From Chrysomallon squamiferum (lineage: Eukaryota; Mollusca; Gastropoda; Neomphalida; Peltospiridae), in assembly GCA_012295275.1 (NCBI GenBank), contig CM022665.1, positions 28,484,446 to 28,546,445 on the forward strand: a DNA stretch of 62,000 nt. Direction: 5' to 3'. The first letter of the stretch is position 1, and each line of letters opens with the position of its first letter. The position numbers were made by a program, and so were the translations under genes. Below are positions 25,271 through 41,084 of this stretch, piece after piece. The notes beneath the pieces were generated by a model that was given only the letters and a program-made list of their open reading frames with translations, did no database searches and was not told the origin of the DNA.

Positions 25271-27492
25271 TTGTGTTTATGAAATAGATAAGATCTTGAA
25301 GTCTGTTTCTAGTATTTATTTTGAAGGATAGAATACACCAACCTTTTGGGGAATTATAAATAATATGTCACCTGAATAATGCTCAATGGTTCTTTAATTT
25401 TGTTCTGTTTTCAGAATCCTTGGCACAGACCGACTGATCCAGTATGCAAGTTCTGAATGGTTTAAAGACATCAAGCGAAATCAGCTGCCGAGTATTTTAG
25501 GAGGTGTGGGACCAATGTATTCATTTGTTCAGATATGTAAGTATTTTGTTCATTATATTTTACCTTTAATTTTAAAAAAAATAAAACATGAGAAAAACGT
25601 TTTAGGACCTTTTCAGCATGTCAACAGTTTTTATTCAGTTTTGGATTATAATAATAATGGTGTTTAGTGAATGCAAGTTGAATAATAACAGACTGTGTCA
25701 CAGACACAAACAAATACACTCAGATATACACAGGTACATATAGAATGCATCTTTACATACATGTGTGTGACAATATGTGTGTTTAAATAGGTGTAGTATC
25801 AATGTGAATAGGTTTGTATACACATATACACGCTCATGCTCAGAAACAAATATGGAGTACATACTAGATATATAAAAATATACAACATTTATACATACAC
25901 ATAGCTAATGATTGTGTGTGTGTGTGTGTGGATTTATTAGGCAAGACTATTACAAATTGGCTTATTATTATTGTTATTGTTATTGCTATTATTATTATTA
26001 TTGTTAATATTACTATAATTATTATTATTATTATTATAGTCCAGGGTGTTAAAGATCTGTTCTGGCTGCCTGTTGAGCAGTATAGAAAAGATGGAAGGAT
26101 TGTGAGAGGAATCCAACGAGGTGCTAGTTCCTTCACCACATCAACAGCCATGGCCCTGCTAGAACTCACCAACAAAGTTGTGCAGTCCATACAGGTAGAT
26201 ATAAAACTATGAGATGTATATTGCTTGTATGTTAAAGTCACTGGAGGTGGATGTAAGTATGGACAAAAGAAAACGTTAGATAGAATACAAGAGTATGTGA
26301 ATGAGTACATTGTGGACAATACAAAATATTTTCAAGTATAAAATAACATAACTTATCCAGTGGATATGAATTACACACATGAAGACTTTTGTTGTGAACA
26401 AAATAATTGTTTTGCCTGCCATGAATTTCATTTGTTTATGACATCACCCATTAAAATAATCAAAATAAATATTCCACAATGTCTTGTTTTTAGCTTAATA
26501 TATGAATTACAAATAAATTCTGCATTGAGAATGAAAAGTTATTATTTCTTCTGCCAGTATTTACTTTATAGTCTGTGTGACTATCTTTATGTTTGTTAAC
26601 CTAACACTTGCACCTAGTGTAATTATGATGTATGTGAATGAAAGATTTTGAAAATTGAAAGATTTTGAAAATTATAAAATTTTTGCTGTATTTTCAGTGG
26701 ATAGCAGAACTTACCTATGATATGTTGTCTCCTGGACCCAGTGTCCGAGTGTCCAGCTCTCGCAAACAGAAACACATTAGACGTGGACAGCCTCTTGATA
26801 TCCGAGAAGGAATGACCAATGCATACCTTGTTGTGAGAGAGGTGTGTGCGATCCCTCAGTTAAAAGTCACTTTTTCAAGAGTAGTATTATAATTATTATA
26901 ACAGTATCTGTGTTGTAGGATTCCATGATGCTGCTGAAATTATGGCTACAGCTCACTTACTATATAAGTATACATGTGGTATATAGATATTTAACAAAGT
27001 AATGATAAACTGAACACTTGATGGAAATACAGAACAGTTAAAACATTAATAAGAAATTTATTCTTAAATAAGTGGATTTAAAAAGAAAAGTTTTATAGCT
27101 GTGTATGCATGTGTCTGTGTGTTTGTGTTTGTGTGTTTTGTACGTGTTGTCTACATGCACGAACATATGTTTGTATTTTTGCACTCCTACAATACAGTTA
27201 TTAACAACTGAAATATCCATTACACATTATCAAATAGCTGAGACTGAAATCTGTTTTTCAGGGTATCACAGATACAGCAGGAAACTTAGTGAGAGCAGCC
27301 ACAGAGGAGCAGGAACAGAAAGGTTTCACAGGAGCTGTAGGAGGCGTGCTGCGACAGATCCCACCCACCATTGTCCAGCCGGTGATCATAGCATCAGAGG
27401 CAACATCAAAAGTTCTCGGAGGAATGAGAAACCAGCTGAGACCAGAGGCAAAGAAGGAGGATGAAGAGAAATGGAGAGATGGAAAAAGTTGA
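7164..27492 (+). CDS. ATG2: ATG2 autophagy lipid-transfer protein, C-terminal ~1,462 aa (30 exons; 5' part missing)
   Basis: ATG2 is a rod-shaped bridge that moves phospholipid from ER to the growing autophagosome together with WIPI and ATG9. Exons, all GT-AG: 7164-7274, 7649-7840, 8678-8781, 9125-9294, 9813-9918, 10463-10676, 11434-11576, 11856-12019, 12575-12729, 13148-13280, 13622-13827, 14312-14392, 14738-14844, 17249-17341, 17915-17982, 18139-18206, 18636-18803, 19366-19495, 20030-20271, 21115-21316, 22020-22065, 22491-22626, 23175-23342, 23705-24081, 24537-24606, 25138-25220, 25415-25536, 26040-26194, 26698-26841, 27262-27492. Their phases join into one frame of 4,389 nt ending in TGA. 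Family signatures: FPVPDLRN, NNDLLMWEP, LHMHLLSCAADYR, FNIRTCADSC, LVWYMYGGKDFG, LEIRDRLSSSQINKFLY, PIRLDYHGK, ILGGVGPMYSFVQ, LPVEQYRKDGRIVRG, TSKVLGGMRNQLRP. Animal ATG2 proteins are about 1,900-2,100 aa, so roughly 500-600 residues with the Chorein_N domain are absent. The symbol is generic, since vertebrates have ATG2A and ATG2B. Confidence 0.97.
7873..7913. repeat. (ATT)n microsatellite in ATG2 intron
   Basis: A run of ATT triplets follows a poly-T stretch just after the exon ending at 7840. A fortuitous frame reads through it. Confidence 0.9.
8593..8676. repeat. (ATT)n microsatellite abutting an ATG2 splice acceptor
   Basis: About 80 bases of ATT triplets end directly in ...TTATTAG at the 3' splice site of the exon starting at 8678, so the repeat takes the place of a normal pyrimidine tract. 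Confidence 0.9.
9922..10050. repeat. Tandem duplication, period about 61 bp
   Basis: The stretch TTTATTTATTTG(TTTG)n followed by TAATGGTTAATTAATT and ATAATATGTATTT occurs twice in tandem just inside the intron after exon 9813-9918. The two copies are almost identical. Confidence 0.8.
13394..13430. repeat. (TG)n microsatellite
   Basis: A perfect TG run lies in the ATG2 intron upstream of the exon at 13622. A TTTTA pentanucleotide run follows it to about 13453. Confidence 0.9.
14845..17248 (+). other. Large ATG2 intron (2.4 kb), no gene seen
   Basis: This is the longest intron of the visible ATG2 gene. It is very AT-rich, with poly-T patches and a perfect (CT)n microsatellite at 15430-15496. 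The exons on both sides (…AADYR / PRYLPMRA…) join in phase. I see no coding exon or RNA gene inside it. Confidence 0.6.
15430..15496. repeat. (CT)n microsatellite
   Basis: About 65 bases of uninterrupted CT dinucleotides form a polypyrimidine tract on the plus strand inside the 2.4-kb ATG2 intron. Confidence 0.95.
17367..17431. repeat. (CA)n microsatellite in a GATA-rich stretch
   Basis: A CA run of about 64 bases is followed by about 450 bases rich in (GATA)n and (ACAGATAGAT) motifs, up to about 17880. All of it lies within one ATG2 intron. Confidence 0.95.
17641..17796. repeat. 52-bp minisatellite, three copies
   Basis: Three head-to-tail copies of a 52-bp unit (GATATATATAGTSAGACAAT... 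GGTAGATAGAYA) start at 17641, 17693 and 17745. They differ at only a few positions. Confidence 0.9.
18955..19235. repeat. Diverged tandem duplication in ATG2 intron
   Basis: A segment containing AGAGGAATAYGGGGAWATGA, then AAAGATTTTTTTT, then ACAATTATA and ending ACAATCAATTCTTTA occurs twice, starting near 18960 and 19130. The copies differ by substitutions and small gaps. An (ATT)n run (19226-19302) follows. Confidence 0.7.
19226..19302. repeat. (ATT)n microsatellite
   Basis: ATT triplets run for about 75 bases with one CATT interruption, upstream of the ATG2 exon at 19366. Confidence 0.95.
20227..20247 (+). other. ATG2: LC3-interacting region (LIR) of ATG2
   Basis: The codons read DEEEFCII, about residue 874 of the visible fragment. 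This matches the acidic-F-C-I-(L/I) LIR known in vertebrate ATG2A/B (DDFCIL) and lies at the same place in the protein, just before the segment that binds WIPI4. In the next exon (21115-21316) the WIPI-side motif reads NDNHFSQP, where I recall NYFSLP in ATG2B. The match is seen in the sequence; binding is inferred from the family. Confidence 0.8.
23551..23638. repeat. (GA)n microsatellite with GC interruptions
   Basis: AGAG repeats broken by GAGC units occupy an ATG2 intron upstream of the exon at 23705. Any frame through it is spurious. Confidence 0.95.
24866..24935 (+). repeat. Possible degenerate tRNA-like (SINE) remnant
   Basis: GGTAGTTCAGTTAGAGAGC resembles a tRNA D-arm / A box, and AGTTTCATGCTCC, some 40 bases downstream, resembles a weak B box. 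The anticodon-like middle does not fold well and no acceptor stem is evident. It may be the decayed head of a tRNA-derived SINE, or chance. Confidence 0.22.
25138..27492 (+). other. ATG2: Conserved ATG2 C-terminal domain exons
   Basis: The last five exons encode the most conserved part of the family (about residues 1219-1462 of the fragment). They cover GLAQLNSSELKLKRLNYKHG, KDLFWLPVEQYRKDGRIVRG, the amphipathic WIAELTYDMLSPGPS segment, RGQPLDIREGMTNAY, and the end RPEAKKEDEEKWRDGKS. In the family this region corresponds to the ATG_C domain and the C-terminal localisation region that targets autophagic membranes and lipid droplets. The protein ends at the same place as vertebrate ATG2, so the 3' end of the gene is complete. 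Confidence 0.9.
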
Positions 27493-30100
27493 TTTACATT
27501 TAGATGAATTATGCAAGGATGGAACAGATTCTTCTTCTTTCTTTGTTTTGTCTTTTTTTTTAAAGCTAGGTTGTCAGTATTGATCAGATGTTTTAAATGA
27601 TGAACGCTGATGATGAATACTGAACTGATGTTTTAAATGATGAATGCTGATGAAAATTTAAATTATGAAGGCTAATGGAATGTTTCAGATGATTGTCTGC
27701 TGATACATTTTAATGAAGAATGCTGTTGAAATGTTACTATACTGATTATATCAGTGGTTGAAAGAGTTTAAAAAGGAGTCAGTATTTTTCTATTTAGAAT
27801 CATAATTTTAATATTGCAGACATTTATCCCACTTTATTTTTATTTATTTTTTAGCTCTATCTAATCAAACAATGTATGTTCAATAGATTTAACTGTCAAA
27901 TTGTGGCAGCCGGCTTGCCATTCTGTTAGAGATTCATCTCACAGCAACAGTTATTTGTTATTTATTTAATTACTTCTAATTTTATGTCTGTGGATATGTG
28001 TATAGCTTTGCATTTGTATTTAAAATAAGACTTGATAGCTACCTGCTACATCATCAATTATTATTATTTATCAAAATCAGGCAGGAAACCCAAAAGAAAC
28101 AAGAAAAAAAAAAAGATTTCTTGAAATCAATTCCAAAAATAATCAGTTCCGACAGATGATGTTGTTGTAAAAGACTCAAAACTTTCACCGAAAGGTTTAA
28201 CTGATGAATTATATTAATTTGTTTTAATTTTATATTACATTATTTTTCCATATAAAATCTTATAATCATTACTATGTTTTCTTGGATACTTAGTCACACA
28301 TAAATAAAAATCTGTGACAGTCTATTTTATCATGTTTTGGCTGACAAATGTGTCTGAAGTCAGTTCTATAGGTTGTGGAAAATTATAACCGGTAAATATG
28401 AAGGATCTTATTTTATTTGTTATCCTGTATTTGCCTAATACATATTTACTTTTAAATACACTTATTTTATTAAAGTTGTTGAATCAAAGAATTTTAACAT
28501 GAAGCTATGTATGTTACACTGCATTGGTTTATTTTTATTTTTATTATTAAATTATCTGTATGTTTAAATAGGAAGAAAAAGTTGTTTCTTTTTTTTCTTT
28601 TTGTTGGTTGGTTGGTTTGTTTTATTTATTTATTTATATTTTTTATATTTTAATTTTTGTTTTCTTATAAAGTGAAATTTTGTAAGTTAAGATCAAAATA
28701 ATGATTATTTAGATTTAGATTTTCAGTTCTGTGTAAGTAATGAGCCAACTTGCACTAGAACAGTTTATTGTATGTTGTTGTTCAATTCAGCTTGTTACAT
28801 TGAGGATATCAGTCATTTTAATAGTACCAAAGCTGTGATAACACTAACCAGGGATGTAAGTATGGTTTCAGACAATGGATATAAGATTGTTTACTCCTCA
28901 AAGTTATATTTCTGAGAATGAAATAATTTTTATTATTATGTCCACAAATGAAACCAGGAAAAAAAGGAATCTGTATGTCACATGCTTTACTTGGATTTGT
29001 ATAAACAATAAACAAAAAGGTGTTGTTAGCCTTATTTATATTGTCAAATTACCCAGGAATTACTCTAATTATATGTGAAAAAAAAAAAAAAAGCTTGGAA
29101 ATGGCCAAATACTGAAAATTAAAACAATTTAGTTCAGGGGAAGTAATTTCTCTATTTTTAATTTTTGATATATGATGAAGACTTGAGAGCTGTTTTAAAA
29201 TATTATAGAACAAAGTTAAAAGTGTACTTAAATAATGTAACAGTTAAGATGTTATTATTACATCTTATTTAATTTTCATTTTAGACACAGCAAATTATTT
29301 TCTAGTTACTTGTCAATCTTTCAATGTAACTAAATTTTTCTTTTGTTTCTTTTCTTTTTTCCCAAAGTAATTTTGCTTTCTTTTTTCTCCTCTTTATTTA
29401 TTTATTCTTAATTAGAAATTCCAGTACTGTTATAATTTTTGTGTTCTCTGTGCATAATACAAGTATAATAATGATAAAGAGTAATTCAGTTTATTTCTTC
29501 TTGACTGGTAACCAGTTTTTAAAATGTTAAATGTTTTAAAAGTAACCTGTTGTAAAATATAAACCATTTGAAAAAGTATACAATTTGTATAAAGCTTATA
29601 TATACATATATATTTAGTGTTTGACAATGAAAGTAATTAACAGGTATAGAAGTATTTATCAAGTGTATGTTAATAATATATATACAAGAACATATGTAAC
29701 TTGTATAAACTTTGTAGTATTCTGCTGTGGCATGTGTTAACCACTCTTAACCAAGCTTGTAACTGTCTGCCTATCTGTGTGTGTGTGTGTGTGTGTGTGT
29801 GATATTTACGTAATAGTTTAACGTACACAGAGACTGCATACAAGCTAGTTAATGTGATTTGTGTATTAACCGTGTGTGCAAGAGCTAAGAACACATACCA
29901 GTGGTATTTACAAAACAGTGTATACAGTACAAACTGTGATCATATTTCAATGTGCCATTTCGTAACACACGTGACTGTATATAACATATTGCTAAACATA
30001 TATATCTACATAGAAGTGAATTTGTGCAAACTAGCAGAGCAACTGCATTCAAATAAATTGTTTATAACATTATTTTCTGTCTTGTTTGTTTATTGAACTG
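27493..30100 (+). other. ATG2 3' UTR and downstream non-coding sequence
   Basis: No coding exon is seen. Candidate polyadenylation hexamers AATAAA lie at 28303-28308, near 29004 and near 30052. The last is followed by a T/G-rich stretch, so the 3' UTR could be long. A 40-bp unit (GATGTTTTAAATGATGAA...) is repeated in tandem at 27587 and 27627. A (GT)n run lies near 29778-29800. Confidence 0.5.
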
Positions 30101-30951
30101 ATAATTATCATAAACAGAATGAGATCATTATAGACTATGTATTTCCCAAGTTATTGTTTCAGGCTACCAAATCCCACTAATTTACCATCATGATGTGTGA
30201 GTTTTGTTTAATTTTTGTTCTATTTCTGTTAAACATCACAATATAGCAGAAAAACAAAAATCAAAATTTAGCATGAAAAAACAATAAAAAACAACACAGC
30301 AACTAAAATATGGTCTTTAATTATTTTATTCACATAACAAATACAAAATTATAAATGTAAACAACTACTGATTTATCATAAAAGCAATTTGCTCTCACCC
30401 AAAAAATATATAGTGATATTTTTGACAGTTTATTTCCTTTTTTTTTTTTTTTTTTTTTAAATTGTCAGGTGGGATTCGATCTGTGGAAATTTAATTCTTT
30501 CTTTCACTTATTTTTTTTTTATTATTTTTTTATTTATTTATTATTATTATACAGTTTTACATACGGATACACGCACATTTTTACAAACACCTATATATAA
30601 CCTATAAAAAATAACATAAACATACCTGTATTAACATGAGTGTAACATATATAATACAAATTCACTCCTAGACATAACCAAATATTTCTAGTAATAATGT
30701 AATTCTAAAACCTAAATTTTGATCTATGCAACTTTAACTTGTAGCCTTGCTACATTGTTACAGAATTTTGTTACATTTTTAAAATGATTTTATTATAGTT
30801 TTTGAATAGGTAGAAATTATGAATTGTGCTAATAGTAAATAGTAAATGCATATTGAGAAATATGAATTTGTTTATAACTAAAATAATAATTTCCTACCTT
30901 AAATATACGAATTTCTAAAGAGTAAAACCACATGACAATAACAGTGGCTGG

Positions 30952-31018
30952 CTAATCGTGATGTTTTCCCATCATTTTCCAATTCCGGAACTCTTCTGCT
31001 GGAGGGACATTTAAAAGT
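30952..31018 (-). other. Unassigned exon-like fragment (possible terminal exon)
   Basis: On the minus strand an acceptor (ATATTTACAG) at 31019 is followed by 22 codons ending in TAG. They read LLNVPPAEEFRNWKMMGKHHD, which has protein-like composition and higher G+C than its surroundings. I do not recognise the product and found no convincing upstream exon, so this may be the last exon of a small minus-strand gene or chance. Confidence 0.25.
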
Positions 31019-31072
31019 CTGTAAATATAAAATAACTAAAACAATTTAACAAAGGCATTACTTTGCCATTGT

Positions 31073-31120
31073 TTTGCGTTGTGAGTTGTTATACAAAAAA
31101 TTAAGCCCTCACAACGCAAA
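31073..31120. repeat. 13-bp stem hairpin
   Basis: TTTGCGTTGTGAG (31073-31085) is the exact reverse complement of CTCACAACGCAAA (31108-31120), with a 22-base loop. Confidence 0.85.
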
Positions 31121-31594
31121 TGAATGTTCAAAAAAGAAAATAATAATGGCAAATAATCTTTTTTTAAATAATTAAAAACAAGTTCCACGTGTAAATGATA
31201 TTTAAACATATATGTTCATACTGAAACATAACAGAAATTCGAATACATATCCTTTCACATTACAAAGCAAGAAACTATAACAAAAAATGGAACGAAAACA
31301 ACACTAAAATATTTATGTTGCATATATCAGGCATAAACCTTGACATAATAAAAATTAATTATTAACTTTTTAATAATAATAATAAATGTGTGTATATTAT
31401 ATGTATAGAGTGGAAGTGATGACAGAAAATGAATGAAACAATTCATTTATTTTTATTTCATTTTATTTTACTTTTATATATATATATACATTCCATATGC
31501 ATAAAAGTTACGTAATTTTGTACAGCTTATTTAAAATTAACTTGTTAAATATTAAGTTAAATATTTAGAACAACAAAAAATTAAGAAAAGAAGA

Positions 31595-31747
31595 ATGTCT
31601 GTTTTTGTGCACGCTATTCTTGTTAAATCAATCAAAGCGGCACATAATTATCAGCTACAGTTTGAAGCCATTGGGGACTGGGCGAAGATAGACTGCTGTT
31701 TGAATGAGCCCATCCATCCGCTAGGATCGCTGCACTCATGGAAATAA
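31595..31747 (+). other. Small ORF in a GC-richer island (50 codons), uncertain
   Basis: ATG at 31595 opens a 50-codon frame (MSVFVHAILVKSIKAAHNYQ... ending HPLGSLHSWK). The opposite strand is also open here, with a 35-codon frame (MSAAILADGW... ending ADNYVPL) that follows an acceptor-like TGAGTGCAG. The island is far richer in G+C than its flanks and ends next to the perfect 12-bp palindrome ATGACGCGTCAT (31750-31761). Which strand, if either, is expressed cannot be decided from the sequence. Confidence 0.2.
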
Positions 31748-32132
31748 AAATGACGCGTCATGGTAAAACATCAGTTAATGAGTTATTCGTATTTCTGTCT
31801 TTGAATGTAATAAAACAATTTGACAGTATTAGAAGTAACTTACAGAGTTAATGGATCTATCTACAATATAACAAAATATATATATATATATTTTTATTTT
31901 ATTTATTTTATTTTATTTTATTTTTTTTTGTCGGATTCAGTAATTTATATATAACTAATACGTTGCCAAAAAAAAAAATTGTTGTTGAATTTGAGATCTA
32001 AAGCATTTTTTGTATGGTATATTAATATATAATAAATTAATGTTTGTGGAGCTACATTTGTCTTCCTTTTTTGATCATGTTCCATACGTGAATTTTCTAT
32101 TAACTGAAATTCATGGTTCCGTTAGTACATGT

Positions 32133-32190
32133 TAAGGATCCATTATCCGAAATTCCAAAATCCGAAAAATTCCGAAATCCGAAACAATTA
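32133..32190. mobile_element. Fragment resembling a pogo/Tigger-type transposon end
   Basis: The stretch carries ATTATCCGAAATTCCAAAAT followed by spaced CCGAAA repeats. As I recall them, Tigger-like DNA transposon ends in vertebrates contain very similar strings (TTATCCGAAA..., TCGGATTTTGGAAT). No transposase or second end is visible nearby, so this would be a relic. Confidence 0.35.
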
Positions 32191-32236
32191 ACGAGCATCG
32201 GAAATAGTAATTGCTTTGCTTGTATAAATCACCTTA

Positions 32237-32261
32237 AATAATAATAATAATAATAATAATA

Positions 32262-32310
<49 letters not shown>
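32237..32310. repeat. (AAT)n-(ATT)n mirrored triplet repeat
   Basis: About nine AAT triplets run directly into more than a dozen ATT triplets. The two halves are reverse complements and can fold as one long hairpin. Confidence 0.95.
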
Positions 32311-32313
<3 letters not shown>

Positions 32314-32554
32314 GATTCACTGCGCAACTGATGTCATAGTTTGTATACATTTATGCATAATAGTAAAATAGAATGGAAATATCTACAACTGACGGACACA
32401 TTGCTTTCTCATTTCGCCGATTTTCGTTCAACTCCGGTTATATACTGGAAATAAGACGTCAACAATTGACTGGCGTCCTTTAGCTTTTGGAATATAATTG
32501 AGTTTGGAGGTTAGGTAGCGTCCAGAAAATTAAACTTTTATAAGTTAACGTCTC

Positions 32555-32558
<4 letters not shown>

Positions 32559-32622
<64 letters not shown>
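32559..32622. repeat. (CA)n microsatellite
   Basis: A perfect CA run of about 64 bases lies downstream of the homeobox gene's 3' end. Confidence 0.95.
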
Positions 32623-32871
32623 ATTTCGAAGTTACATATCATTTGCAGAAACGAATATACTTGATTTAGCCCAAACAACTTTTATTCAATCGATATACTA
32701 TTCAGCTTTGAATAGATTTCGGGTATTAAAATATCTGATAATATTCTTCACATTTATTTCTTTTTCTTTCTTTTCTTTTTAACCCGACAATCAATTAAAT
32801 TATAATAATATTTATAGAAAGTCAAAATATACGAATAAGAATTTTATTATCCGTTCACAAAAATATACAGA

Positions 32872-32877
32872 TTTATT
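32872..32877 (-). terminator. Candidate polyadenylation signal of the homeobox gene
   Basis: AATAAA on the minus strand lies about 80 bases past the stop codon at 32956. An A-rich run (minus strand) lies between them. A second hexamer overlaps 32841. A very short 3' UTR is implied. Confidence 0.4.
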
Positions 32878-32922
32878 ACATTATGTACATACACAGGCAT
32901 AGTCTGAGATATAATAATTTGG

Positions 32923-32953
<31 letters not shown>

Positions 32954-32955
32954 TA

Positions 32956-40936
<7,981 letters not shown>

Positions 40937-41084
40937 GTTATTCTCTATCTTTATTCGATGAAGTCCTTCTCGCCACCAACTGCTAAGTTTCAGACTCGCA
41001 AATTGCACTTTGTAAATCTCGATAAAATGGTCATGGACTCATAATTTTCGTTGACATTTCCTCCACATGTACCCGCTGTCAGAA
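40937..41084 (-). promoter_or_regulatory. Homeobox gene leader with three upstream ORFs
   Basis: Between a likely splice acceptor (TTTGTTTTTGCAG, boundary 41085/41084) and the main ATG at 40936, the minus strand carries three short ORFs that end before the main start. They are 41068-41039 (9 codons), 41057-41031 (8 codons) and 41034-40990 (14 codons). An in-frame stop upstream of the main ATG, with no intervening in-frame ATG, supports the chosen start. Such uORFs typically dampen translation of the main frame. Confidence 0.55.

Larger units (their letters stand above)
30101..32955. other. Intergenic stretch between ATG2 and the homeobox gene (convergent)
   Basis: Mostly AT-rich. It holds exon-like islands at 30952-31018 and 31595-31761, a 13-bp-stem hairpin (31073-31120), a run of TCCGAAA-type motifs (32133-32190), a mirrored triplet repeat (32237-32310) and a (CA)n run (32559-32622). 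The homeobox transcript probably ends near 32872. I could not assign any of the exon-like pieces to a known gene. Confidence 0.5.

Noticed and set aside
25864-26319. 151-codon minus-strand frame
   Set aside because: Antisense to ATG2 exon 26040-26194 and an (ATT)n tract; poly-Ile content, no recognisable domain.
27105-27464. 119-codon plus-strand frame
   Set aside because: Wrong frame over the last ATG2 exon; the real frame gives the conserved ATG2 C-terminus.
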